A stretch of DNA of 64,000 nucleotides, from NCBI RefSeq assembly GCF_005503015.1, contig NZ_SCOL01000002.1:434001-498000 (forward strand), read 5' to 3'. The notes beneath the pieces were generated by a model. The model searched no databases. It saw nothing but the letters and a program-made list of their open reading frames with translations, and had not been told where the DNA came from. Made by a program: the position numbers and the translations under genes. Position 1 is the stretch's first letter, and every line of letters starts with the position of its first letter. Shown in pieces: positions 36,666 through 45,474 of the stretch. Origin of the DNA: Bacillus sp. E(2018) (GTDB taxonomy: Bacteria > Bacillota > Bacilli > Bacillales > Fictibacillaceae).

Positions 36666-37364
36666 TTGTTTAATTTTTATTTTGGTGTAGCTTTTGCACT
36701 GGTTAATTTTATATTGTTTTTAACGTGCTATAAGTGGTTCGGACGTACGGGGCTGTTCGCGTGGATCGCTGCGGCTACGATTCTTGCTAATCTGCAAGTT
36801 GTAAAAACAATCGAGATGTTTGGGCTTGTTATGACTCTCGGTAATGTGATCTACGGAACCATCTATTTAGCAACGGATTTAATCAATGAGAAGTACGGAG
36901 AAAAAGAGGCGAAGAAAGCCGTTTGGTTCGGTTTCTTTACTCTTATCATGACAACGATCATCATGCAGATGGTGCTCGTGTTCCAACCGCACGAAAGTGA
37001 CATCTTCCAGCCGCACCTTGAAGCTATCTTTGGGTTTATGCCTCGCCTTGTGATCGGTAGCCTCGCTGCCTACTTAATCAGTCAGTATCTAGACGTTAAG
37101 CTCTTTGCGAAGCTGAAGAAAAAGTTTTCACGTCCTGATCAGCTTTGGATTCGTAATAACGGAAGTACGATGGTAAGCCAGCTCATCGACACGCTTATCT
37201 TTTGTACGATTGCGTTTGCTGGTGTGTTTTCATGGGATGTTTGGATTCAAATTTTCTTTACAACGTATGTGATCAAATTTGTAGTATCAGCCGCTTCTAC
37301 ACCGTTTATCTATATTGCAAGAAGCTTTAACCATCCCGAAGACCTTCAGAAACCAGGCGTTTAA
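36666..37364 (+). CDS. ypdP: Queuosine precursor transporter (YhhQ/YpdP family)
   Basis: 232-residue integral membrane protein with about six segments. The family core is seen in LGNVIYGTIYLATDLINEKYGEKEAKKAVW and STMVSQLIDTLIFCTIAF. YhhQ relatives import queuine or preQ precursors for tRNA modification. Start is TTG at 36666, seven bases after GGAGG. The preQ1 riboswitch directly ahead supports the function independently of homology. Confidence 0.92.
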   Translation: MFNFYFGVAFALVNFILFLTCYKWFGRTGLFAWIAAATILANLQVVKTIEMFGLVMTLGNVIYGTIYLATDLINEKYGEKEAKKAVWFGFFTLIMTTIIMQMVLVFQPHESDIFQPHLEAIFGFMPRLVIGSLAAYLISQYLDVKLFAKLKKKFSRPDQLWIRNNGSTMVSQLIDTLIFCTIAFAGVFSWDVWIQIFFTTYVIKFVVSAASTPFIYIARSFNHPEDLQKPGV

Positions 37365-37379
37365 ATGCTCTTGAGAGTG

Positions 37380-37509
37380 GTTGATTTCCATTCCAGGATG
37401 CTCGCTTTCCGCGGGGTGTGCGGTGAGCCTCTTAGCGCTCTGCGCTATTAAGAGTCTCACCTGTCCCACTCATCCGGCAGGAGTCTCGCACCTTGCACTC
37501 CAATCAACT
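37380..37509 (+). repeat. Palindromic intergenic element
   Basis: 130-base copy (GTTGATT...AATCAACT), lying just after the transporter stop, between convergent genes. Confidence 0.85.
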
Positions 37510-37560
37510 TACCGGTATGAAATTTAAAGATCTTTAAAAGTAGAAAACTGTTAGTTTATT

Positions 37561-37608
37561 AAAAGGATAAGACCAACTCGTATAAGAAGATGGTCTTACC
37601 CTTTTTTG
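37561..37608. terminator. Bidirectional terminator
   Basis: AAGGATAAGACCA...TGGTCTTACCCTT with A and T runs; shared by ypdP and the HD-domain gene. Confidence 0.85.
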
Positions 37609-37636
37609 TTATATCGTAGAACTACTTCAGCCACTT

Positions 37637-38599
37637 TTAGAGGACTTTTATGTAACTTCCCTTTTCAGCACGCTTCTTTGCCTTCGTGTTCATTTCTTTG
37701 ATTTTATGGGATATATTTGAACCTTCTACTAATTTCCCTTCTATGATGACTGTTGGATCGATCAATCGAGGCTTTCCTTTTAAGTGAATATCAAACTCAA
37801 TCTCGTTTTCTTGTAGCATCACTGGCTTTATAAGTCCTTCATATCGAGCTACTAAGGACGACTTGTTTGATGTTCGGACTTTTTGAAGAACTTCCTCATC
37901 TGTAAGCTTAAAATCTGATAGTGTAATAACATCCAGCTCTAAAGCTTCTTTGAGCAATTTTGTTAGTCGATCATATCCGTATACATTCAGGGGATTCATG
38001 AAAAAATCTAAAACCTCTTTATAATACGCTTCAACGAACCATTCAGCCTGTCTCGTTCCTTCAATACAAATTAATCCTCGTGATACACACAATTTCTTTA
38101 TAAAACGATCAATCTCAAGCTTTGAAAGGTAACCGTATCTATACAGATCTCTTAGTGTGTAGTCGATGCGGTCCGCACACAACAACGGTAATGGTTGCTC
38201 TAATAACGAATGATCACCTTGCATGATCTCTTCAATGGAAAATCCATGTTGTTTCAATATACTTGGAATTTCTGAGTCCATAATGGTTTCCTCAAAGATT
38301 TCTTCATGAAAGTCTTCTGATTCATTATCCAGTACAAAATCGATCACATGAGAAAATGCAGTGTGGGAAACATCGTGAAGGAGCCCAGCGATCTGCTCTT
38401 GAAGTGTCCCTCCTAATTTTCTGATCAATAGCATTACGCCAACCGAATGCTCATATCGCGAAACGTTCCATTCCTTGTTTACAAGATAAGAAGCACCGCC
38501 TTGATGAATGCCTTTTAAACGTTGTACCGGTTTAGACAATATTAAATCCTGCAACACAGGTTCAACTTCGAAAGAACCATATATATCATCAACTATCAT
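37637..38599 (-). CDS. HD-domain phosphohydrolase
   Basis: 320 residues. HD-superfamily metal residues are seen in RYEHSVGVMLLIR (His) and GLLHDVSHTAFSH (His-Asp), with a distal Asp in LLCADRIDYTLRD. Related proteins act on nucleotides or (p)ppGpp-like phosphates; the substrate is unknown here. ATG at 38599 is chosen for AAGGGG eight bases upstream; longer starts (38629, 38662) lack a site. No signal peptide. Confidence 0.85.
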   Translation of the reverse strand: MIVDDIYGSFEVEPVLQDLILSKPVQRLKGIHQGGASYLVNKEWNVSRYEHSVGVMLLIRKLGGTLQEQIAGLLHDVSHTAFSHVIDFVLDNESEDFHEEIFEETIMDSEIPSILKQHGFSIEEIMQGDHSLLEQPLPLLCADRIDYTLRDLYRYGYLSKLEIDRFIKKLCVSRGLICIEGTRQAEWFVEAYYKEVLDFFMNPLNVYGYDRLTKLLKEALELDVITLSDFKLTDEEVLQKVRTSNKSSLVARYEGLIKPVMLQENEIEFDIHLKGKPRLIDPTVIIEGKLVEGSNISHKIKEMNTKAKKRAEKGSYIKVL

Positions 38600-38840
38600 G
38601 CCTTTTTCCCCTTTTTTTGTTTTTGTCATTTTAACATACCTGACATCTCCTTCACCCCACATTTACAGAACAACCATTTGTTAAGATTTCCCCTCATATA
38701 GACCTTATTTTCTTTAAAATACTAAGGAGGTTCTGACCATTCTTTCCCCATTTTCCTTTGTTAGCATAATGAATGTGATCCTGCTTGTTGCATGAGGCGA
38801 GCAGGTTCACGAACTACACAATGAAAAGGGGAGAAATGAC

Positions 38841-39671
38841 ATGAGCTTAAAGAAAACAGCAGTTGCTTCACTACTTTCAATGGGGATTATCGGTTCAATT
38901 TATAGTACTTCCACACTTGCTTACGACCCGTCTGACCGTGTTCAAACCGTCGCACACCGTGGAGCTTCAGGGTATGCCCCAGAAAATACGATGGCCGCAT
39001 TCCAAAAGGGCGTTGATATGAAATCTGATTATATTGAAATTGATGTACAAGTAACTAAAGACGGTGAGCTCGTTGTTATTCATGACGTTACATTAGATCG
39101 AACAACGAACGGAACGGGATATGTAAAAGATCATACGTTAGAAGAGATTCGTCAACTTGATGCCGGTAGCTACTTTGGGGAAGAATTTATAGGCGAAAAA
39201 GTCCCTACTTTTGAAGAAGTACTTGATAAATTCCAAGGAAAAACTGGTATTTTAATTGAATTAAAAGCAACCTATTACTATCCGGAGATTGAAGAAAAAG
39301 TAGCTGCAGCTATAAAGGAACGAAACATGCATTTACCAGCTCATGACAAGATTATCATTCAATCATTTGAGTTCGAATCTATGCAACAGATGGACAAGCT
39401 TTTGCCTCAAGTCCCAGTTGGAGTACTGACTTCTCGCTCAACAGATCTTAGTGAAGCAAAGCTCGATGAATTTGCTACATATGCTGAATTTGTAAACCCT
39501 AGCAGAACCCTAGTAAATTCTTCAATCGTTAATGAAGTGCATGAGCGTCATATGGGCATCATGGCTTGGACGGTTCGAAATCAAAAAGAAGTGCAGCCAC
39601 TCTTAGACGCTGGTGTTGATGGCATCATAACGGATTATCCAGATTTTACGCCCAAGCATAAATCCAAATAA
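38841..39671 (+). CDS. glpQ: Secreted glycerophosphodiester phosphodiesterase
   Basis: 276 residues with a signal peptide (about 1-27, ending LAY or TLA). The GDPD fold is evident: AHRGASGYAPENT (His39-Arg40), EIDVQVTKDGELVVIHDVTLDRTTNG, and IIQSFEFESMQQM. It releases glycerol-3-phosphate from glycerophosphodiesters and possibly wall teichoic acid. AAAGGGGAG precedes the ATG. B. subtilis glpQ is in the Pho regulon; here only one isolated TTTACA (38662) is seen upstream, which is not a proper Pho box. A CCTGCT...AGCAGG hairpin lies in the leader (38780-38805). Confidence 0.92.
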   Translation: MSLKKTAVASLLSMGIIGSIYSTSTLAYDPSDRVQTVAHRGASGYAPENTMAAFQKGVDMKSDYIEIDVQVTKDGELVVIHDVTLDRTTNGTGYVKDHTLEEIRQLDAGSYFGEEFIGEKVPTFEEVLDKFQGKTGILIELKATYYYPEIEEKVAAAIKERNMHLPAHDKIIIQSFEFESMQQMDKLLPQVPVGVLTSRSTDLSEAKLDEFATYAEFVNPSRTLVNSSIVNEVHERHMGIMAWTVRNQKEVQPLLDAGVDGIITDYPDFTPKHKSK

Positions 39672-39680
39672 ATGATTTTA

Positions 39681-39719
39681 AAAAGTGTTGAGGCTATGGG
39701 TGGCTTCAACACTTTTTTA
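39681..39719. terminator. Bidirectional terminator
   Basis: AAGTGTTGA...TCAACACTT with TTTTTT; shared by glpQ and the convergent acetyltransferase gene. Confidence 0.85.
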
Positions 39720-39720
39720 C

Positions 39721-40305
39721 TTAATTGATATTCTCTTTGATTATTTTGCATGGATTACCAACAGCTACACAATTAGCTGGAATAGATTTTGTGACAACAC
39801 TTCCCGCTCCGATTACGGTATTTTCACCTATAGAAACACCCGGCAAGATAACGGAGTTTCCACCGATCCAAACATTGTTTCCGATTGTCACTGGCTTTGT
39901 GTTCGTTCGATACGGCGCTTCGTTTCCTTGTGGATGCTTATTGATTCTTTCCGACACGTGTATAGGGTGTGTAGCGGTATAGATTTGGACATTAGGTGCA
40001 ATCAGTACGTTTTCTCCAATCGTAATCTTGTTGTTATCTAACAAAACACTGTTGAAATTAATAAATGTATTGCGTCCTATCGATATATTTTTTCCAAACT
40101 CACATTGAATGGGCTTCTCAATCCAAACCCCTTCTCCTACCCTGCCTAATAATTGCTTTAAGATCTGTACTTTCCTTTCGATCTCATCAACGCTTGTCGA
40201 ATTAAATGTCTCCACAAGCTTTTTGGCATCAAAGGACATTTGTAAAAGTTCAGGATCTCGGGTGTTATAAAACTCTCCCGATAACATTCTGCCAAACTCT
40301 TTCAT
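39721..40305 (-). CDS. Sugar O-acetyltransferase (Maa/LacA family)
   Basis: 194 residues with a helical N-terminus (Mac domain, about 1-55) and left-handed beta-helix hexapeptide repeats (IGRNTFINFN, IGENVLIAPN, IGNNVWIGGN, IGENTVIGAG). The catalytic His is in YTATHPIHV. It transfers acetyl from acetyl-CoA to a sugar such as maltose or a galactoside; the acceptor is not known. GGAGG precedes the ATG. Confidence 0.9.
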   Translation of the reverse strand: MKEFGRMLSGEFYNTRDPELLQMSFDAKKLVETFNSTSVDEIERKVQILKQLLGRVGEGVWIEKPIQCEFGKNISIGRNTFINFNSVLLDNNKITIGENVLIAPNVQIYTATHPIHVSERINKHPQGNEAPYRTNTKPVTIGNNVWIGGNSVILPGVSIGENTVIGAGSVVTKSIPANCVAVGNPCKIIKENIN

Positions 40306-40345
40306 CTAATTCCTCCATGTCTATTCTTTCTTACTACCATCTAAC

Positions 40346-40384
40346 AACAAAACAGCATAGAAGTCCAAAACTTCCATGCTGTTT
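40346..40384 (-). terminator. Terminator of the secreted helical protein gene
   Basis: AACAGCATAGAAGT...ACTTCCATGCTGTT stem with TTTTGTTGTT on the minus strand. Confidence 0.8.
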
Positions 40385-40389
40385 GTGTT

Positions 40390-40890
40390 TTATTTATGCT
40401 TAGCCAAAACCTCATCCAACTTCGCGGATTTTTCACTTAGCTTATTATTAATTTTTTCATTAAGACTCAACCACTGATTCATCTTCTCTAGCGCAAGCTT
40501 CTCGTTATTTGCTCGTAAAGCATCATGCATCGCTTTTTTCGTTTCATGTGCCTCGTTATGCAGAGTCCTTAACTCCTGATGAATTTGTTTCATCTCCTGC
40601 CAGCTGGCTTTGTTCGTGCTTCGCTTCTCTTTTACTTTCTGCTCCCCAGCTTTGACGTGCAAATCGAAAAGCTGATCTTTCTTTTTAACAATCTCTTTTT
40701 GTATCTCTAATCGTTCGATCTTAAGAGCGTTCGCTTTGTGAACCTGCTCCTGAAAATTTTTCATCTGCTTAAAGTGTTGACCTCTTTTATGAGCCTCCAC
40801 TTGGACCTTTTCTTGATTTGCGGCAGAAACCGTTATGGCACCACTCGTAAGAACGGAAAACGCCAGTGCAAGAGGAATAAACTTCTTCAT
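40390..40890 (-). CDS. Secreted helical protein of unknown function
   Basis: 166 residues with a signal peptide (about 1-23, ending VSA) and a highly charged, almost wholly helical mature part rich in Lys, Glu, Gln and His. The layout recalls extracytoplasmic Spy/CpxP-like proteins but no signature is seen. AAGGAG lies upstream; ATG at 40890 or GTG at 40893 both fit. A palindrome at 40947-40966 stands between it and the Crp-type regulator gene, which suggests regulation by that protein. Confidence 0.65.
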   Translation of the reverse strand: MKKFIPLALAFSVLTSGAITVSAANQEKVQVEAHKRGQHFKQMKNFQEQVHKANALKIERLEIQKEIVKKKDQLFDLHVKAGEQKVKEKRSTNKASWQEMKQIHQELRTLHNEAHETKKAMHDALRANNEKLALEKMNQWLSLNEKINNKLSEKSAKLDEVLAKHK

Positions 40891-40946
40891 CACTCATCAC
40901 TCCTTTAACTTTTATACAGGTATCATTTGTTAAAGAAGCGAAAATC

Positions 40947-40966
40947 TTACGTACATATGTATGTAA
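40947..40966. promoter_or_regulatory. Palindrome, candidate Crp/Fnr-type operator 1
   Basis: TTACGTAC-ATAT-GTATGTAA, symmetric but for one base pair, 57 bases upstream of the secreted-protein start. The same half-sites recur at 41490-41510. Confidence 0.6.
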
Positions 40967-40982
40967 ATTCTTTGACATTTCA

Positions 40983-41477
40983 TTAAATCTTCTTGAGTGC
41001 TCGATTGACCGTCTCTCGTCTTAAGCCCACAAACTGTCCGATTTCTTCTTGAGTCAGTACTTTTTCAATCTGGATATCCGGAAAATAATTGGCGAACCAG
41101 TTTTGAAGCTTTCTAATCTTTCCTTCTGGCGTCAAAGTAGACATCTGATTGATGCGCTGCTGCATCATTCTTAATTTTGTTTCTAGCAATAATGCGACTT
41201 CTTTGTATCTGTAAGGGTCCTCTTCAAGTGAACGATACCATTGCTGCGGTTCAATCCGCGTGATTTCACATGGTAACAACGCTATTGCGGTTCCGTTATA
41301 TTCGTTTGGACTTGTTAATGAATGATGTGGAATCACTTCGCCTGGAATGATTAAATTCAGCAGTACTTGACTTCCATCTTCATGAACACGAACGATCTTT
41401 AATAAGCCGCTATCTAACCGAAATAACGGACCTTCTTCTCCTTGCCTGAATAGAATCTCGCCTTTTGCAATCAGCAT
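40983..41477 (-). CDS. Crp/Fnr-family transcriptional regulator
   Basis: 164 residues, shorter than the usual ~220. Residues about 1-85 are a reduced cyclic-nucleotide-binding fold (GEILFRQGEEGPLFRLDSGLLKIVR...IIPGEVIPHHSL); a dimer helix follows (about 92-115), then a winged helix with LTQEEIGQFVGLRRETVNRALK at the extreme C-terminus, leaving little wing. No Fnr-type Cys cluster. AGGAGGT is six bases from the ATG. Palindromes with shared half-sites lie on both sides of the gene. Confidence 0.85.
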   Translation of the reverse strand: MLIAKGEILFRQGEEGPLFRLDSGLLKIVRVHEDGSQVLLNLIIPGEVIPHHSLTSPNEYNGTAIALLPCEITRIEPQQWYRSLEEDPYRYKEVALLLETKLRMMQQRINQMSTLTPEGKIRKLQNWFANYFPDIQIEKVLTQEEIGQFVGLRRETVNRALKKI

Positions 41478-41489
41478 GAATCGACCTCC

Positions 41490-41510
41490 TACGTACGTCT
41501 ATCGTATGTA
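41490..41510. promoter_or_regulatory. Inverted repeat, candidate Crp/Fnr-type operator 2
   Basis: TACGTAC-N7-GTATGTA in the divergent space between the regulator (start 41477) and the AEC permease (start 41566). It adjoins the regulator's ribosome site, which would suit autoregulation. Confidence 0.55.
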
Positions 41511-41565
41511 TCACCTATTCTACACTTCCTCCATATGCTTTTTAGGTAAGGAGGGTGAAGATACT

Positions 41566-42507
41566 ATGAAACTTGCTCCTTTTATGCAAGAATTAACCCT
41601 ATTGTACAGCATTGCTTTTATCGGTTATATCCTTCGAAAGAAAGAAATATTGCCATCTGGCAGTGAACGAACTCTATCGGCACTTTTGCTGAACGTTACA
41701 TTGCCTGCATTGATCATATTTGGAATGGATGTTTCCTTTTCCATTGAACATCTTAAACAGTTCGGTTGGCTTTCCATGATGTCAGTTTTCACCTTAATTC
41801 TTTCCTCACTCTTTTCTTGGTGGACTGTTAAGCGGCTAAAGATAAAAGACACACAGAAAAATGCCTTAGAAGGTATCATGATTTTTGGAAATCAAGGTTT
41901 TCTAGGCATTGCGGTCTGTTTTTTGTTATTCGGAAAAACAGGAGTGCTTATTGCTACATTCTTTAATTTTGTTTATCTGTTGTGGATTTGGACATACGGC
42001 ATCTATTTATTTGCTCGTCATTCCAAGACTTTGCCATGGCGAAGCGTCTTTTTAAATCCTGGTGTGATATCTACAATCGCTGGCTTAATCCTTATGCTCC
42101 TGCCAGGTACACTTCCTAGTGCTTTATCCAACACTTTAGAAATGTTAGGAAAACCTACTGTTCCGCTTTCTATGTTATTGATTGGCGTTCTCTTAGGGGC
42201 TTTACCGCTGCAACATGTCATGAGCTTTCTAAAAAGTTCACACTTATGGCTAGCGAGTTTTTACAAGCTGCTGCTTTTTCCGTTTCTATTACTGCCTTTT
42301 ATTTTCTTTTCATTACCACTTCAATTAATAGCAGTTGCTGTTCTAACCGCTGGGATGCCCTCCGCTCCAACCATCTCCATGTATGCAGAGCGTTATGGAG
42401 AGGATGCCTCTTTTGCGGCAGCGGGGGTTATGTTAAGTACGGTTCTTTCCTGTCTAACCATCCCCCTGTTGTATGCGCTCGTTTTAATAATCTCGTCCCT
42501 TGCCTGA
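41566..42507 (+). CDS. AEC-family transporter
   Basis: 313 residues with about ten hydrophobic segments in the two five-helix halves of the auxin efflux carrier family. Family-like NPGVISTIAGLI and a GMPSAPTISMYAERYG segment near the end are seen. Members export or import organic anions; substrate unknown. GGAGGGTGA precedes the ATG. Divergent from the Crp-type regulator gene, which may control it. Its 3' end overlaps the convergent DUF523 gene by 24 bases. Confidence 0.85.
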   Translation: MKLAPFMQELTLLYSIAFIGYILRKKEILPSGSERTLSALLLNVTLPALIIFGMDVSFSIEHLKQFGWLSMMSVFTLILSSLFSWWTVKRLKIKDTQKNALEGIMIFGNQGFLGIAVCFLLFGKTGVLIATFFNFVYLLWIWTYGIYLFARHSKTLPWRSVFLNPGVISTIAGLILMLLPGTLPSALSNTLEMLGKPTVPLSMLLIGVLLGALPLQHVMSFLKSSHLWLASFYKLLLFPFLLLPFIFFSLPLQLIAVAVLTAGMPSAPTISMYAERYGEDASFAAAGVMLSTVLSCLTIPLLYALVLIISSLA

Positions 42508-43449
42508 GTCTGAGATCTCAAGCAGAATTTCAGGGTACGGTGCAAAGAACGTCTGACCGAGAATCTCACTGTCTTCAAAACGGATCGCATGCGACTTTAA
42601 GATCGTAGCCACACTCGAAAACGGTTCTTTTTTGTTTGCATACTTCTGAAGAAGCTCTTCAAAAAAGGCAATTTCTTTTACTGACAGATGTGGCTGAAAC
42701 CGTTTAAAGATCTCGTATGCCACTTTCCGGTTAGAATCGCTTCTAGCTGTTCGATTAAAGAGCTTGTTCATGGCTTTTGCATACAGTTGTATCGTTCGTT
42801 CTTCTCCATTTTCCTGCTCTTTTTTCAAGATACGATTCATCACTTTTAGCGTTGGATTGCTATAAGCCATGAACAGAAACTGATTTTTCTGATGAAAGCT
42901 TTTAATCGCTTGAAGTCCCTGAGGCAGAATGTTACGAAAGGCAGCAAGCGTAAAAAGCTTCGTATAAAAACGATCACGAATCGTAAAATTATTTAGCCTT
43001 CCTTCTTCTTCGATGGCTAAATGGGAATAGAGCTCTGCGACTCTTCCTCCAAACAACCCGCTCGAATGCCCGATGGCAGGCCCTTTTTCAGTCGAGGCAT
43101 ACACCTTCACTTCTTTTAATCCACAAGAAGGAGAACGAGTCTTCAGAATAAATCCATCTGTATCAATAATTCCAGCCAAATAACCATCTGAAAAAGTACG
43201 CATCTCCTTCGTTATATCACGCTGCGTTGATGGCTGAAGAAGAAAATGATCTTCACCCTTTTTCACGATACGTATCGTTTCTCGTGGCGTACCAAGTCCG
43301 ATTTCTACTTCTGGACATACAGGAACAAAATCTACATAATCCATCAGCTTTTTTATCACATCGTTATATATCACATCACCATTGTATCGGCATGCTTCAA
43401 ATTCAAGACACTTACTTACCACCACACGGGGTCTAGCGAAGGCTTCCAT
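42484..43449 (-). CDS. DUF523-DUF1722 two-domain protein (YbgA-like)
   Basis: 321 residues. DUF523 (about 8-150) carries Cys14 (SKCLEF), Cys20, Cys45 (VCPEVE) and Cys109 (SPSCG); the stand-alone domain includes the iron-sulfur thiouracil desulfurase TudS. DUF1722 (about 185-305) follows. The combined protein occurs in many bacteria, often by photolyase genes, but no photolyase is near here. Thiolated-base or iron-sulfur chemistry is inferred from the cysteines only. Confidence 0.85.
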   Translation of the reverse strand: MEAFARPRVVVSKCLEFEACRYNGDVIYNDVIKKLMDYVDFVPVCPEVEIGLGTPRETIRIVKKGEDHFLLQPSTQRDITKEMRTFSDGYLAGIIDTDGFILKTRSPSCGLKEVKVYASTEKGPAIGHSSGLFGGRVAELYSHLAIEEEGRLNNFTIRDRFYTKLFTLAAFRNILPQGLQAIKSFHQKNQFLFMAYSNPTLKVMNRILKKEQENGEERTIQLYAKAMNKLFNRTARSDSNRKVAYEIFKRFQPHLSVKEIAFFEELLQKYANKKEPFSSVATILKSHAIRFEDSEILGQTFFAPYPEILLEISDSGKGRDY

Positions 43450-43545
43450 TCCAAAACTCCCCTCGATCTTTTTATTCAGTGTTCCACTTTTAGATGAATT
43501 ATTAACATGTTTTCTGTAAAATGTTGGTTAGGAAGGAGCGATTTA

Positions 43546-44013
43546 ATGGCTTACTATGAAGATCTTCGGAAATATGTAGGAACCGCACCACTCATCCTAC
43601 CTGGCTCAGTTGTTATTATTGTGAACGAAAAGGATGAAATTTTATTACAGCATCGTACCGATGGCGGTTGGGGACTACCAGGTGGCCTGATGGAACTTGG
43701 TGAAAGTTTTGAAGAAACGGCGATTCGTGAAGTGAAAGAAGAAACAGGACTCGATGTTGAGGGCTTGACCCAGCTTCACGTCTATTCTGGCCAAGATCAT
43801 TATATTAAAAATGCAAACGGTGATGAACTCTATGCCGTGACCGCTGTGTACACGGCTCATTCTGTAAGTGGCGAACTAACAATCGATCTCAATGAATCAC
43901 ATGATTTTCAATATTTCAAACATGATCAGCTTCCGAAAGACACGTTAGGCGGTGCACGAAAATACATAACAAACTATATACAAATGAAGAATCAGAACAA
44001 AGCTTACCGGTAA
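43546..44013 (+). CDS. NUDIX hydrolase
   Basis: 155 residues. The Nudix box G(X5)E(X7)REVxEExG is complete at about 47-69 (GLMELGESFEETAIREVKEETGL). It hydrolyses a nucleoside-diphosphate-linked compound; substrate unknown. ATG at 43546 follows AAGGAG, while the frame open to 43507 has no site. Its stop directly abuts that of the convergent GNAT gene. Confidence 0.88.
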   Translation: MAYYEDLRKYVGTAPLILPGSVVIIVNEKDEILLQHRTDGGWGLPGGLMELGESFEETAIREVKEETGLDVEGLTQLHVYSGQDHYIKNANGDELYAVTAVYTAHSVSGELTIDLNESHDFQYFKHDQLPKDTLGGARKYITNYIQMKNQNKAYR

Positions 44014-44886
44014 TCAAGCCGGTCGCTCTGTTCTTTTTTCGTTAAATTTCAGTTCAATATAATCACATACTGGTTCATAACCGATATTTTGATAGATTTT
44101 ATTAGAAGTAGGATTTGAGAGATCCGTATAAAGCGTGCAGAACGTAAATCCTTCACTCAATAGGTGATCGCTTAATGCAGCAACACAAGCGCTCGCATAC
44201 CCTTTACCTCTAAGATTCTTTGGCGTATAGACCAAATTGATGGAGACACCTTTCACATTCGGCCTTGTCTTAGCAGCCATCGAAACCGGCTTCCCATCCT
44301 CTTCCCATATAAAAAGAAACTTGCTCTCCACCCGTGCTTTTGCATACTCTTCTGCTTCTGCCATCGTCATAATCTGCTTCGTTTCTTCTGTCATCTCTAC
44401 GATCCAACGCGGCAAGAAAGCTAAGTCAGCTTTTGTTGCCATCCTTAAACGGCCGGCTCGGGCTGCAGGCTGGATAACAGTAGGTAGCGTATAAAGACGC
44501 AAATCCATCAGCAATTTTTCTTCTAGATGATGAGCAGTCGTCCACTCGTGTGCAAACGCCTTTCCAACAGCTTTCGGTGACATGACTTTTTGAATATAGT
44601 AGTCTTCTTCGATCAAATAACGAACTAAAAAAGGCACTGACGCCACACCATCTGTTTCCTCTTTTTCTAAAAGTAATAGGGCGTAAGGTGGGATAAGCAT
44701 GGCTGTTAGCATAATCTCTCCATTCTGTTTAACGGTAGCGAGAAAGGGCTGCTCCCCATCCCATACTTTGTCTTGAAAACGCAAGCAGTTGCCAAGCATG
44801 ATTCCTGCCCGATCTTCCTGAGATAGCAGGAATTCCTCAACTTCCTTATAAAAAGCTGCTATAGACGAATAACGCGTGACCTCCAT
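44014..44886 (-). CDS. GNAT-family N-acetyltransferase
   Basis: 290 residues. The GNAT core is in the C-terminal half: VSINLVYTPKNLRGKGYASACVAALS carries the acetyl-CoA R/QxxGxG/A loop, followed by FCTLYTDLSNPTSNKIYQNIGYEPV. The N-terminal half (1-150) may be a degenerate second GNAT domain. The acceptor is unknown. Confidence 0.87.
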   Translation of the reverse strand: MEVTRYSSIAAFYKEVEEFLLSQEDRAGIMLGNCLRFQDKVWDGEQPFLATVKQNGEIMLTAMLIPPYALLLLEKEETDGVASVPFLVRYLIEEDYYIQKVMSPKAVGKAFAHEWTTAHHLEEKLLMDLRLYTLPTVIQPAARAGRLRMATKADLAFLPRWIVEMTEETKQIMTMAEAEEYAKARVESKFLFIWEEDGKPVSMAAKTRPNVKGVSINLVYTPKNLRGKGYASACVAALSDHLLSEGFTFCTLYTDLSNPTSNKIYQNIGYEPVCDYIELKFNEKRTERPA

Positions 44887-45014
44887 AATCGTGACCCTCT
44901 CTTTATCTATTAAGTCTGTAATCCTATCTATTTCCTCTCCGTTGAGAAAGATTCCTTCTTTTTCGGGATTTATTATTAAAGGCTGTTTTCGTATTCATTG
45001 TCTCTTTTGAATGT

Positions 45015-45370
45015 AGTTGATTTCCGTTGCAGATGCTCGCTTTCCGCGGGGCAGGCGGTGAGCCACATTCGTACGTTTCCGTATAAGTGTCTCACCTGTC
45101 TAGTTGCAATGGCTAGCCCCTCGAGGTCAAAAGTTAAATGTTCAAGAAAGCAAATTGCGCCTTCATTGCCCATTCAACTTTTGCTGGTCGGGGCTGAACG
45201 AGCCATTTCCACTGATCTTTCATTGTCTCATCCTATGCAAGTTGAATGGAGAGGAAGGTTGCCGACTCCTATGGGACGAGTGGACTGGTGGAGACTCCTA
45301 ATGGCACGTAGTGGCAGGAGGCTCACCGTTCGCCCCATGGAAAGCGTGCAACCTGGAGCGGAAATCAACT
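45015..45370. repeat. Composite cluster of three intergenic repeats
   Basis: 45015-45103: left arm and loop of the palindromic family (plus orientation). 45099-45214: the ~117-bp repeat also found at 6-122. About 45215-45370: a diverged full-length copy of the palindromic family in the opposite orientation, ending AATCAACT. The cluster fills most of the 588-base space between the divergent GNAT and hemolysin III genes. Confidence 0.8.
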
Positions 45371-45474
45371 CCCTTCATATCCCTAAATGAATTTACAATT
45401 TTAAATGTTCTTTAATTGGTTAAAGGATGCCATTTTCTGATATACTGACCATAACGTAAAGGAAGGTGAACGAA

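Noticed and set aside
36666..37469. Open frames inside palindromic elements on both strands (for example 37287-37469, 53673-53855)
   Set aside because: They reflect the GC-rich repeat itself; no start signals, and they are not conserved between copies in frame.
38640..38840. Pho box upstream of glpQ
   Set aside because: Only one TTTACA; following 11-base positions do not match. Regulation by PhoP is not shown by sequence.
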